A DNA stretch of 64,000 bases from assembly GCA_963676435.2 (NCBI GenBank), contig CAXXOZ010000022.1, positions 184,069 through 248,068 on the forward strand. Reading direction: 5' to 3'. The DNA comes from CAXXOZ01 sp963676435. Lineage in GTDB: Bacteria; Bacillota; Clostridia; Lachnospirales; Lachnospiraceae. Position numbers and translations under genes: made by a program. Shown one piece after another: positions 34,642 to 43,512 of the stretch (its first letter is position 1; every line of letters begins with the position of its first letter). The notes beneath the pieces were generated by a model, which saw nothing but the letters and a program-made list of their open reading frames with translations, was not told where the DNA came from and ran no database searches.

Positions 34642-36417
34642 CTACTGTTTAATAATTGATTTTTTTCTTTTTTTAATAATTATTATTGAAATAGCCGCAA
34701 GCACAACTACAATAGGTATAGCAAAAATCAATATCGTTGAGACTTTACTATCTCCCTCAATACTGATACTTCCATCTGAATTTCTACTGAACTGACTCAA
34801 GAAATTCCAGGCAGCTTTATTATCAAATCCAAACACATCATGGCCCTTATTTGAACAATTTCCAAATACAGTATATATGTTTCCATCTTCACTTTCAAAT
34901 TTGTTCATTGTTAAAATACTTTCGGCAAAAATAGTATCATTTATTTGCTCAACTTCATCTGGGGCAATTCCCCACCATTCATTTGCATTAATGTCAAAAT
35001 TATATGAATCTGTAATTTTATTCATTTTAAGTACAAAATTCATTCTTGTATCCACATCATTAACCTCTCCACCTTTATTAGACTGGCTCGGAAATTCCAC
35101 CAATGGTGTATCTTCTCCAGCAACATAAAAAACTGGTATTATAAAATCCGGAATATCCTCTGTTGCTTCAAAAGAACCTGACATTGGTGCAATCCCTGCA
35201 AGTCTATCTGGATATTGTTCTGCTATGTCCCAAGTTTTTGCCGATCCCATGGAATATCCGGCAGAATATACTTTCGATGAATCCAAGGCTGGATATTTAT
35301 CAAGTAAGTAGTCGAGAAGTTCGATAATATCAGAAGCTGTTTTATTCACATGATCATTTACAGATATAACCATAAATCCGTCTTCTTTTCCTACCAATGG
35401 CCATCCACTAGCCCATGCCTGATACTCTGCATGATTACCACCACCATGAAAAATCATTACTAACGGCACTGTTTCTTCTGTTTCCATATCAATGTCATCC
35501 GGTATAAACTGGTAATATTCAATCTCTCCATTTGAAAGTTCAGTGATTTCAATAGTTTCAATTATGCCAACTTCTTCATAATCTGGTATTTCTACTATAT
35601 ATCCGAGTTGCCTTCTGTATTTACCACTTAAATCATTATAGACTGAAATAAGAGTTTCTTTATCAAATCCAGAAGTTATACTGCTTGTTTCAACTAAATA
35701 TTTGCTTTCATCATCACTGTATGATTTTAAAATTTCTTCAGTTCCATCTACTGCGTTAACAACTGCAACAGGAATCTCTAAATCTGATCCTTTTTCGTCT
35801 ATTGATATACTAGGATTAAATAACGTAACTGTTGCCTCCAACATAGCTGAAGGAATATTTGCTGTTAAAATATTTTTGATAACATAATCAGCACCGTCTC
35901 CGTCACCATAAATATATATTCTCTGACCTGTTCCACTATATCTTCCCTGCTCAACTTCATTGCCATTTGAATCCGGCATAATATTACTCCAAAATCCATC
36001 TACATATGTATTACTAGTATCATCTGAATACATTACTGCTACATTTTTATACAAATTTACTGCATTTTCATCACTTACGTTACTCCAGTTTACAAATGCT
36101 ATAACGCACCCTTCATCCTTTGCTATTTTTGCCAGTCCTGAATTTTCGGCTGTCTTTTTAGCTGTTTCTTCTGTGTAATCTTCATTTCCAAATACAATAA
36201 TCACTGGATTTGTAGTTGCTCTTCTTCCCAACAATTCACTGTCATCCGGAGTAAACATTAAGCATGTTGCCTCTGTCTGATTAAAGCTTAAAACTCTTTC
36301 AGTTATGGTTCCTGTTGCTTCGCCTTCTTTTATGCTAGCCTTCAAAATAAAACTTGAAGAAAGAATTAATGATAACGTTAATGAAAGCACAATTCCTCTT
36401 TTAATAATTTTTTTCAT
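34642..36417 (-). CDS. Secreted, membrane-anchored PHB-depolymerase-like esterase (paralog 2)
   Basis: A 591-aa paralog of the gene at 28619, similar along the whole length: signal peptide, first domain with GDGDG in place of a serine elbow, second domain with HGGGN, GYSMG nucleophile and KGHDV histidine, a C-terminal membrane span and a KKRKKS tail. The ribosome-site leader (AAAAGGAGAGGTGTT) is identical in both genes, and upstream similarity stops just beyond it. The frame extends to 36456; ATG 36417 was chosen from that leader. Upstream lies a truncated LysR gene rather than a normal promoter region. Substrate unknown; a plant cell-wall ester is plausible. Confidence 0.82.
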   Translation of the reverse strand: MKKIIKRGIVLSLTLSLILSSSFILKASIKEGEATGTITERVLSFNQTEATCLMFTPDDSELLGRRATTNPVIIVFGNEDYTEETAKKTAENSGLAKIAKDEGCVIAFVNWSNVSDENAVNLYKNVAVMYSDDTSNTYVDGFWSNIMPDSNGNEVEQGRYSGTGQRIYIYGDGDGADYVIKNILTANIPSAMLEATVTLFNPSISIDEKGSDLEIPVAVVNAVDGTEEILKSYSDDESKYLVETSSITSGFDKETLISVYNDLSGKYRRQLGYIVEIPDYEEVGIIETIEITELSNGEIEYYQFIPDDIDMETEETVPLVMIFHGGGNHAEYQAWASGWPLVGKEDGFMVISVNDHVNKTASDIIELLDYLLDKYPALDSSKVYSAGYSMGSAKTWDIAEQYPDRLAGIAPMSGSFEATEDIPDFIIPVFYVAGEDTPLVEFPSQSNKGGEVNDVDTRMNFVLKMNKITDSYNFDINANEWWGIAPDEVEQINDTIFAESILTMNKFESEDGNIYTVFGNCSNKGHDVFGFDNKAAWNFLSQFSRNSDGSISIEGDSKVSTILIFAIPIVVVLAAISIIIIKKRKKSIIKQ

Positions 36418-36436
36418 AACACCTCTCCTTTTGCAT

Positions 36437-36856
36437 AAGAAAAAATCTATAAACATTTCTGAATTAAATAATGAAACATTTATAACAATGCCAAAAGGTT
36501 ATAGTTTAAGAGAACTATATGATGCTTTTTTTTATGAAAATAATATAAAAATAAAAAATTATATTGAAGTATACGAACTTGAAAGCATTGGACTTGCCAT
36601 TGAAAGAGGTGAAGGAATTTCATTTATTCCTGAAAGTATCTATAATAAAAATAGCATAAAGCCACATTTTCCATTGATAAACACAAAAGATGTTATTATA
36701 GATAATCTTGATTTTTTTAAACCTCTATTTTTAACCTGTAAATCAACTAACTCAGTAAAGAAGAATTATGAAAAATATTTCAAGTTTTTCGAGGAGGTAG
36801 GGAAAATAATTAATAAATTGCACAGATACCCGGAATATAATGAACATCCGAATTAA
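36437..36856 (+). pseudogene. Remnant of a LysR-family regulator, C-terminal part only
   Basis: The plus strand encodes about 138 residues resembling the end of a LysR effector domain: FITMPKGYSLRELYDAFF, ELESIGLAIERGEGISFIPESIY. The helix-turn-helix N-terminus is missing; the frame runs back into the ribosome-site leader of esterase 2 on the other strand, at the point where similarity between the two esterase loci ends. The gene was probably cut when the esterase copy arrived (inference). No ribosome site is seen. Confidence 0.65.
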
Positions 36857-36870
36857 AGAATATGGCAAAA

Positions 36871-36960
36871 TAAACACCCCTACAGATTTTTCCATAGGGG
36901 TGTGAAAAACTAAAATTTTCTATTAAATTATTTATTGAGTGCTGCCTGTGCTGTGTTAAT
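36871..36960. repeat. Imperfect copy of the ppdK 3' end plus terminator (left flank of fic)
   Basis: Aligned with 38022-38108, this stretch matches in order: CACCCC-ACAGA, CCATAGGGGTGT, AT-rich spacer, TTATTTA, TGCTGCCTGTGCTG. It holds a terminator-like hairpin (36874-36903) and the decayed last codons of a ppdK-like gene. Confidence 0.75.
36928..36960 (-). pseudogene. ppdK C-terminal remnant
   Basis: On the minus strand the codons read NTAQAALNK-stop, against AAAQAALNN-stop at the end of intact ppdK. Upstream codons (KIVTLC) no longer match well. It is a leftover of a second ppdK end, not an expressed gene. Confidence 0.65.
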
Positions 36961-37041
36961 ACAAAGGGTAACTATCTTTGCAGTCTTAAAAAGAATATTT
37001 TCCTAACATTTAATCTTCAATTTAATCCCTCTATAAAAACT

Positions 37042-37926
37042 TCATGAGATATCATCTTCCTGCTCGTAATAATATGAATAATCAATCCCTTTCATAAAGA
37101 CTTCACGATCATCAATTTTGTCTGTTAATGCAGATTGCAATAAGTTTTTGATATTTTCTGTATATGTAACACTTTCTTTCATAGCTAAGAGATAGTCTTC
37201 TTTATTAATTTTGCTCCAATCAACGCATAACTTTAAATTCTTTTTAAGAATCAAATCAAGCCATATACGAGTACTTCTCCCGTTCCCCTCCATGAATGGA
37301 TGGGCAATGTTCATTTCAACATATTTATTTGCAATTTCTTCAAAGTTATTCTCTGGCATTATTTCAATATTTTTTAATGTATCAGGCAAAAATTGAACTA
37401 GCGCGAATTGAAATCCGCCTTTTGCTATATTTAATGTTCGTATCTGTCCCGCAAAATCATATAGACCTCCAAATAAATAACCATGAATCTGCTGTAATCC
37501 TTTAGTTGTGCCAACCTCAAAAGTATTAAGCATTGAACTATCAAATAAAGCATAGGCCTTGCTTTTACTTTTTCCGTCTATAGTTTCATCGCTATACATA
37601 AACCATTCTATAAAACGATTCGCCTTCGTGCTTGGGAAAATTTTCGCTAGTTCTTTTACTCCATCATAATCAAACATATCTGTTAGATACTTCTTGCCAT
37701 CTGCGGCTACAATTTTCAGTTGGTTAGTGGCACTAACCAACTCACTATTTTCTTTTTTTAATTTTGTTTTAAGATATTTCCAATAGTTTCGGTTTTTTTG
37801 ATAGTCGTTTTCGTCTCTTAAAACCCCTACAATATCAAGTACGGAAAACCACCATTTGGAATTGTCATCATCCCAAACAGCACGAACTTCTCTATCATCA
37901 AAAAATCGAATCGAGATTTTATTCAA
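37042..37926 (-). CDS. BRO-N/Fic fusion protein (probable AMP transferase)
   Basis: A 294-aa protein. Residues 1-115 resemble the BRO-N domain of phage antirepressors (IRFFDDREVRAVW...WWFSVLDIVGVL; FIEWF). Residues 130-260 are a Fic domain with LQQIHGYLFGGLYDFAGQIR and the complete active-site motif HPFMEGNGRSTR. Fic enzymes usually transfer AMP to protein hydroxyls. No clear inhibitory (S/T)xxxE(G/N) helix was seen and no antitoxin gene is adjacent. The start is TTG at 37926; no ATG is available before residue 97. It lies between two copies of the ppdK 3' end, suggesting acquisition. Confidence 0.82.
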   Translation of the reverse strand: MNKISIRFFDDREVRAVWDDDNSKWWFSVLDIVGVLRDENDYQKNRNYWKYLKTKLKKENSELVSATNQLKIVAADGKKYLTDMFDYDGVKELAKIFPSTKANRFIEWFMYSDETIDGKSKSKAYALFDSSMLNTFEVGTTKGLQQIHGYLFGGLYDFAGQIRTLNIAKGGFQFALVQFLPDTLKNIEIMPENNFEEIANKYVEMNIAHPFMEGNGRSTRIWLDLILKKNLKLCVDWSKINKEDYLLAMKESVTYTENIKNLLQSALTDKIDDREVFMKGIDYSYYYEQEDDIS

Positions 37927-38021
37927 ACACCTTCACCCTCTAACCTTTTGTATATATTATATTTCATATGTGATTTTTTGTATATTAAAAGTTAAAATTT
38001 GTCGTAAACAATATGAAAACA

Positions 38022-38108
38022 CAAAACACCCCCACAGACTTTCATCCATAGGGGTGTAAATTTATTATTGTTAAAATTAATTATTTAATGCTGCCTGTGC
38101 TGCTGCCA
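38022..38108. repeat. ppdK 3' end plus terminator (right flank of fic, intact copy)
   Basis: This is the functional copy of the repeat described at 36871-36960: the last codons of ppdK and its terminator. Confidence 0.75.
38026..38057 (-). terminator. ppdK terminator
   Basis: On the minus strand ACACCCC...GGGGTGT followed by TTTGTGTTTTC; it lies 20 nt after the ppdK stop. The counterpart at 36874-36903 has the same stem. Confidence 0.8.
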
Positions 38109-40695
38109 ATCTGGCAATAGGCACTCTAAATGGTGAACAACTTACATAATCAAGTCCTACATTATGACAGAACTCAACACTTGATGGATCTCCACCATGT
38201 TCTCCACAAATACCAAGTTTGATATCTGGGCGAGTCTGACGTCCTTTTTTACAAGACATTTCTACTAACTGTCCTACACCGCTCTGGTCAAGTCTTGCGA
38301 ATGGGTCTGATTCGTAAATTTTTGTTTTGTAGTAAGCATCTAAGAACTTACCTGCATCATCACGTGAGAAACCAAATGTCATCTGAGTTAAGTCATTTGT
38401 TCCAAATGAGAAGAATTCTGCTTCTTCAGCTACTTCATTTGCTAAAAGTGCCGCTCTTGGTATTTCAATCATTGTTCCTACCATGTATTTAATGTCTGAA
38501 TTCTTTTCTTTTTTAACTTCTTCAGCTACTTCCACAACTACATCTTTAACATATTTAAGCTCTCTTTTTTCTCCAACAAGTGGAATCATAATTTCAGGAA
38601 CTATGTCAAAGCCTTTTTCTGCTTTTACTTCGATAGCTGCTTCCATAACTGCTCTTGTCTGCATTTTTGCAATTTCAGGATATGTAACTGCAAGACGGCA
38701 TCCTCTGTGTCCCATCATAGGGTTAAACTCATGAAGAGAAGCTATAGTTTCTTTGATATGATCTACTGTTGTATTCATATCTTTTGCAAGATCAGCTATA
38801 TCACCTTCATCAGTTGGTAAAAATTCATGTAATGGTGGATCTAAGAAACGGATAGTAACTGGTCTTCCTTCCATTACTTCATAAATTCCTTTAAAGTCAG
38901 ATTTCTGGAAAGGAATAAGTTCATTAAGAGCTGCTTCCCTATCTTCTACTGTTTCTGAAAGAATCATTTTTCTGATTTTTGGAATTCTGTCTGGCTCAAA
39001 GAACATATGCTCTGTACGGCAAAGTCCGATTCCTTCTGCTCCTAAGCTGATTGCATTAGCTGCATCTTCAGGAGTATCTGCATTAGTTCTTACTTTAAGT
39101 CTTCTATATTTATCAGCCATGTCCATAATTCTTCCGAAATTTCCTGAAACTGAGGCTTCTATTGTTGCGATATCTCCAAGATAAATTTTTCCTGAAGTAC
39201 CATCAAGCGATATATAATCTCCTTGTTTTATTGTTTCTCCACCAAGAGTAAAATATCCATCTTCTTCATTAATTTTAATTTCTCCACATCCTGCTACGCA
39301 AGCTGTACCCATACCACGAGCAACAACTGCTGCATGTGAAGTCATACCTCCACGAACTGTAAGAATACCTTTCGCTGCATGCATACCTTCAATATCTTCT
39401 GGAGATGTTTCTAGTCTTACAAGTATTACTCTTTCTCCTGCAATATGATGGTCTTTAGCATCATCAGCTGTAAAGTATACTCTTCCTGCTGCCGCACCAG
39501 GTGAAGCAGGTAATGCTGCTCCTATTACTGTTCCTTCTTCTAATGCCTTAGGGTCAAAAGTAGGATGTAATAATTGGTCTAATGCTTTAGCATCAATTCT
39601 TTTTACTGCTGTTTTCTCATCGATTTTTCCTTCATCAACAAGATCACATGCAATTTTAAGAGCAGCCGGAGCTGTTCTTTTACCATTACGTGTCTGTAAG
39701 AAGAATAATCTTCCTTCCTGGATAGTGAATTCCATATCCTGCATGTCTTTGTAATGGTCTTCTAGTTTATTTGCAATTTCCATAAACTCTTTATAGCATT
39801 CTGGTAAATCTGTTTCTAATTGTGTAATTGGAAGTGGAGTTCTTATACCTGCAACAACGTCTTCACCCTGTGCATTTATTAAGTATTCTCCATAAATTCC
39901 TGGTTCTCCAGTAGATGGGTTACGTGTAAACGCAACACCTGTTCCTGATGTATCGCCCATGTTTCCGAACACCATGGCCTGTACATTAACAGCTGTTCCC
40001 CAGTCTCCTGGAATATCATTCATTCTTCTGTAAACAATCGCTCTTGGGTTATCCCATGAACGGAATACAGCCTGAACTGCTTCCATAAGCTGTTCTTTTG
40101 GTTCTTGCGGGAAATCAGAACCAAGTTCTTTTTTGTATAATTCTTTGTATTTCGATATAACATTCTGTAAATCACTGGCATCCAGCTCGGTGTCAAACTC
40201 TACACCTTTTGCTTCTTTAACTTCATCTAGTACTCTTTCGAACTTTGCTTTACTTATTTCCATAACAACATCAGAGAACATTTGGATAAATCTTCTGTAT
40301 GAATCATAAGCAAATCTTGGGTTTCCTGTCTTTTTTGCAAATCCTTCTACTGCATCATCATTTAAACCTAGGTTTAAAATCGTATCCATCATACCAGGCA
40401 TAGATGCTCTCGCTCCTGAACGAACAGAAACTAATAGTGGATCCGCATTATCTCCGAACTTCTTTCCCTGCTGCTCTTCTAAAACTTTTAAAGCGTCGAA
40501 AATCTGTCCTTTGATTTCGTCGGTAATCTTTTTACCGCTTGTGTAATAATCTGTACATGCTTCAGTTGTAACCGTAAATCCTTGTGGTATTGGTAAGCCT
40601 AAGTTTGTCATTTCTGCTAAGTTGGCACCTTTACCACCCAGAAGGTTTTTCATATCAGCGCTACCTTCTTTAAATAAATAAACCCATTTTGCCAT
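38077..40695 (-). CDS. ppdK: Pyruvate, phosphate dikinase
   Basis: An 872-aa enzyme of normal length that interconverts pyruvate, ATP and Pi with PEP, AMP and PPi. The N-terminal ATP-grasp part has GGKGANLAEM and SVRSGARASMPGMMDT; the swivelling phosphohistidine is in RGGMTSHAAVVARGMG; the PEP-binding barrel ends with the catalytic Cys in GICGEHGGDP. In anaerobes it works in glycolysis or gluconeogenesis with PPi. It is monocistronic with its own promoter and terminator. A second, decayed copy of its end lies beyond the fic gene. Confidence 0.97.
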   Translation of the reverse strand: MAKWVYLFKEGSADMKNLLGGKGANLAEMTNLGLPIPQGFTVTTEACTDYYTSGKKITDEIKGQIFDALKVLEEQQGKKFGDNADPLLVSVRSGARASMPGMMDTILNLGLNDDAVEGFAKKTGNPRFAYDSYRRFIQMFSDVVMEISKAKFERVLDEVKEAKGVEFDTELDASDLQNVISKYKELYKKELGSDFPQEPKEQLMEAVQAVFRSWDNPRAIVYRRMNDIPGDWGTAVNVQAMVFGNMGDTSGTGVAFTRNPSTGEPGIYGEYLINAQGEDVVAGIRTPLPITQLETDLPECYKEFMEIANKLEDHYKDMQDMEFTIQEGRLFFLQTRNGKRTAPAALKIACDLVDEGKIDEKTAVKRIDAKALDQLLHPTFDPKALEEGTVIGAALPASPGAAAGRVYFTADDAKDHHIAGERVILVRLETSPEDIEGMHAAKGILTVRGGMTSHAAVVARGMGTACVAGCGEIKINEEDGYFTLGGETIKQGDYISLDGTSGKIYLGDIATIEASVSGNFGRIMDMADKYRRLKVRTNADTPEDAANAISLGAEGIGLCRTEHMFFEPDRIPKIRKMILSETVEDREAALNELIPFQKSDFKGIYEVMEGRPVTIRFLDPPLHEFLPTDEGDIADLAKDMNTTVDHIKETIASLHEFNPMMGHRGCRLAVTYPEIAKMQTRAVMEAAIEVKAEKGFDIVPEIMIPLVGEKRELKYVKDVVVEVAEEVKKEKNSDIKYMVGTMIEIPRAALLANEVAEEAEFFSFGTNDLTQMTFGFSRDDAGKFLDAYYKTKIYESDPFARLDQSGVGQLVEMSCKKGRQTRPDIKLGICGEHGGDPSSVEFCHNVGLDYVSCSPFRVPIARLAAAQAALNN

Positions 40696-40764
40696 TTTGT
40701 TTTCCCTCCTATAGCTAAAAAATTATATGTTTATTGTATATATTATTTGAATAGCACAACTCAA

Positions 40765-40793
40765 ATTGTAGCATACCTATTTATCACAGTCAA
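40765..40793 (-). promoter_or_regulatory. ppdK promoter
   Basis: On the minus strand TTGACT (40793-40788), 17-bp spacer, TACAAT (40770-40765), 70 nt before the ATG. Confidence 0.75.
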
Positions 40794-40840
40794 GAATGCT
40801 AAATGCCCAAAAACCAACCAAAAATCACGCTTTTTTAGTG

Positions 40841-41257
40841 CTAAACTGCCTTACCGTCTTCTTTTAAATAGTAAAATACACCTGTTACCTTAGCAATTTT
40901 TGAACCATTATCATCATATATCATAGTATCTATAGTACTCATTCTTTTGCCGTGCTTTATTTCTGTACTTTCGGCTATTATTTTTTTAGAATTCATTGTT
41001 GGATTTAAATAAACTATATCACTACTTACAGTTGTACTAAATCCGCCTCTTGATATAGAAGCTAAACCGCCAATAGTATCTGCTAAAGTAAACAAAACTC
41101 CACCGTGTACTGTTCCTATAGGATTTAAATGTACCGGTTTGATTTCAATCTCTCCCTTTGCATAACCTTCATCAACTTCAACATTTCCTATTCCAGTTAG
41201 CTTAACAAAGCCATCCATTTCTTTTTCAATTATTTTTTCATACATTTTCTTACTCAT
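40841..41257 (-). CDS. PaaI-type hotdog thioesterase
   Basis: A 138-aa hotdog-fold protein with the PaaI motif LNPIGTVHGGVLFTLADTIGGLAS. It would hydrolyse acyl-CoA thioesters in the cytoplasm; the substrate is unknown. ATG 41257 was chosen because GAAGGA precedes it, while the longer frames (41275, 41287) have no ribosome site and overlap the hairpin behind glyS. It is probably the last gene of the M16-era-recO-glyS run. Confidence 0.88.
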   Translation of the reverse strand: MSKKMYEKIIEKEMDGFVKLTGIGNVEVDEGYAKGEIEIKPVHLNPIGTVHGGVLFTLADTIGGLASISRGGFSTTVSSDIVYLNPTMNSKKIIAESTEIKHGKRMSTIDTMIYDDNGSKIAKVTGVFYYLKEDGKAV

Positions 41258-41282
41258 ATATATTTTTCCTTCCATAAAGTCA

Positions 41283-41306
41283 GCCACCCTGATTTATCAG
41301 AGTGGC
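41283..41306 (-). terminator. Hairpin between glyS and the thioesterase
   Basis: GCCAC-c-CTGA-N4-TCAG-a-GTGGC, a stable stem with only a weak T-tract on the minus strand, so it may attenuate or stabilise rather than fully terminate. Confidence 0.5.
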
Positions 41307-41319
41307 GTAATATTAAAAT

Positions 41320-42708
41320 TTAAAAATCAAATTTATCACTAAAATATTCTAGTAAATCAGATATTTTTATTCTTTCCTGTTCCATTGTATCTCTATCTCT
41401 TACAGTAACTGCTCCATCTTCTTCAGAATCAAAGTCATATGTGATGCAGAACGGGGTTCCAATTTCGTCTTGTCTTCTATATCTCTTTCCAATATTTCCT
41501 CTGTCATCAAACTCACAGTTATAATATTTTGATAATTTTTCAAATACTTTTTCTGCGCCTTCATTTAGCTTCTTTGAAAGAGGTAAAATACCCATTTTAA
41601 CTGGAGCAATTGCAGGGTGGAAATGAAGCACTGTTCTTACATCTCCCTCTCCAATTTCTTCTTCATCATAAGCACTACATAAAAATGCAAGTGCTACCCT
41701 ATCTACTCCTAATGAAGGTTCAATAACATAAGGTATATATTTAACCTTTTTCTCATCATCAAAGTACTCTAATGATTCACCTGAGGTATTCTGATGTTGA
41801 GTTAAGTCATAGTCCGTTCTGTCAGCTATACCCCAAAGTTCACCCCAACCAAATGGGAATGCATATTCTATATCTGTAGTAGCTTTTGAATAGAATGAAA
41901 GTTCATCAGCTTCATGATCCCTGATTTTCATTTCTTCATCTTTAATCCCAAGTCTTTTCAACCAATTTATACAGTAGTCTTTCCAATATGCAAACCATTC
42001 AAGATCTGTATCTGGTTCACAGAAAAATTCAAGCTCCATTTGTTCAAATTCTCTTGTTCTAAATGTGAAATTTCCTGGTGTGATTTCATTCCTAAAAGAT
42101 TTTCCAATCTGTCCAATACCAAATGGTATTTTCTTTCTTGATGTTCTTTGAACATTTTTAAAGTTTACGAAAATCCCCTGTGCTGTTTCAGGTCTTAGAT
42201 AAACAGTGTTTTTTGCATCTTCAGTAACACCCTGAAATGTCTTAAACATAAGGTTAAACTGTCTTATATCTGTAAAATTATGCTTGCCACATGTTGGACA
42301 GTTAATTCCTTTTTCTTCTATGTAAGCCGACATTGCTTCATTTGTCCAGGCATCTACTGAACCTTCTAAAGCAATTCCATTTTCTTCCATATAGTCTTCA
42401 ATCATTTTATCTGCTCTGAATCTTTCATGACATTCTTTACAGTCCATAAGGGGATCTGAAAATCCTCCTAAATGTCCTGATGCAACCCATGCCTGGGGAT
42501 TCATAAGTATAGCGCAATCAACACCTACATTATAAGGGTTTTCCTGTATGAATTTTGACCACCATGCTTTTTTTACGTTATTTTTAAGCTCTACTCCAAG
42601 ATTTCCATAATCCCAAGTATTTGCAAGTCCACCATATATTTCTGATCCTGGATATACGAAACCTCTTGCTTTTGCCAGAGCTACTATCTTTTCCATTGTT
42701 TTTTCCAT
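41320..42708 (-). CDS. glyS: Glycyl-tRNA synthetase, single-chain dimeric type
   Basis: A 462-aa class II synthetase of the alpha2 type. RPETAQGIFVNFKNV and RNEITPGNFTFRTREFEQMELEFF are motif-2 hallmarks, GVDRVALAFL is motif 3, and CKECHERFRADK with CPTCGKHNF forms the zinc-binding insert. It charges tRNA-Gly. AGAGGAAAAAG precedes the ATG. Only 47 nt separate it from recO, so no T-box leader can fit directly upstream. The order era-recO-glyS is common in clostridia. Confidence 0.96.
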   Translation of the reverse strand: MEKTMEKIVALAKARGFVYPGSEIYGGLANTWDYGNLGVELKNNVKKAWWSKFIQENPYNVGVDCAILMNPQAWVASGHLGGFSDPLMDCKECHERFRADKMIEDYMEENGIALEGSVDAWTNEAMSAYIEEKGINCPTCGKHNFTDIRQFNLMFKTFQGVTEDAKNTVYLRPETAQGIFVNFKNVQRTSRKKIPFGIGQIGKSFRNEITPGNFTFRTREFEQMELEFFCEPDTDLEWFAYWKDYCINWLKRLGIKDEEMKIRDHEADELSFYSKATTDIEYAFPFGWGELWGIADRTDYDLTQHQNTSGESLEYFDDEKKVKYIPYVIEPSLGVDRVALAFLCSAYDEEEIGEGDVRTVLHFHPAIAPVKMGILPLSKKLNEGAEKVFEKLSKYYNCEFDDRGNIGKRYRRQDEIGTPFCITYDFDSEEDGAVTVRDRDTMEQERIKISDLLEYFSDKFDF

Positions 42709-42755
42709 CTTTTTCCTCTTCCTATGTCTAAAATATAACTTTCTACATTTTACTC

Positions 42756-43502
42756 TTAAATAATAATATTTTCAAGTATTTCTAAAGATTTTAATTTTTT
42801 GTCTATATGTGTCTTTAAATAATATCGTAATATTTCCATAAGTTCCTTTTTAACTTTATCAGAAACTTTAAAAGTATACAGCTTTTCAATCGGTGCTGAT
42901 AATATAAATTGCATTGCGTATATAGTAGAAGTATTTAACCTTTTTCCATCTCTAACATTCCGCCTGCATTCTTCACAATAAATTCCTTCATCATTATTTG
43001 AAAATACTCCTAAATTCTCTTTGGTTCCACATTCTTTACATTCATTAACCTGAGGGTATTCACCATTTATCAATAGAGATCTTAACTCGTATATACTTCT
43101 CACTAAATCATTGTCAATATTTTCATTTAACAATGCCCTGAAAGATTGATATAAGAGATTTATGGTTTCGCTTGCATCTATTCCTTCTCTACCAAAATAA
43201 TCAGCGATTTCTAAAAAGTAGAAGCCATAATATGCACACTCTATATCCTCCACTAATTGTGTAAAATAGTTATTTATTTCTATAGCATTTACATTATAAG
43301 TACTTTTACCTTGATATATAGAAAATACACCAAAAGAAAAAGGTCTGCTTCCAGCAATCATAGGGCTATTTGTTTTTCTTGCCCCCCTTGCAAAAACAGA
43401 AATTTTTCCCAACTCTTTAGTAATTATTACAAGTCTTTTATCAAAATCTCCTATCGGCATATCTGATATAACCATACCAGTAACATTTATCTGATTTGAC
43501 AT
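42756..43502 (-). CDS. recO: DNA repair protein RecO
   Basis: A 248-aa protein with the N-terminal OB fold (VTGMVISDMPIGDFDKRLVIITKELGKISVFARGARK) and a zinc-finger pair CKEC...CEEC. It loads RecA in the RecFOR pathway. The frame extends to 43538 inside era, but ATG 43502 has AAAGGGA just upstream and leaves 10 nt after the era stop, so it was chosen. Confidence 0.94.
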   Translation of the reverse strand: MSNQINVTGMVISDMPIGDFDKRLVIITKELGKISVFARGARKTNSPMIAGSRPFSFGVFSIYQGKSTYNVNAIEINNYFTQLVEDIECAYYGFYFLEIADYFGREGIDASETINLLYQSFRALLNENIDNDLVRSIYELRSLLINGEYPQVNECKECGTKENLGVFSNNDEGIYCEECRRNVRDGKRLNTSTIYAMQFILSAPIEKLYTFKVSDKVKKELMEILRYYLKTHIDKKLKSLEILENIII

Positions 43503-43512
43503 TCCATTCCCT

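Noticed and set aside
36305..36436. Upstream part of the reading frame leading into the LysR remnant
   Set aside because: This stretch is the antisense of the esterase-2 start and signal peptide; the encoded residues do not resemble LysR.
42709..42755. Possible T-box leader for glyS
   Set aside because: Only 47 nt lie between recO and glyS, with no T-box sequence or stem; too short for the element.
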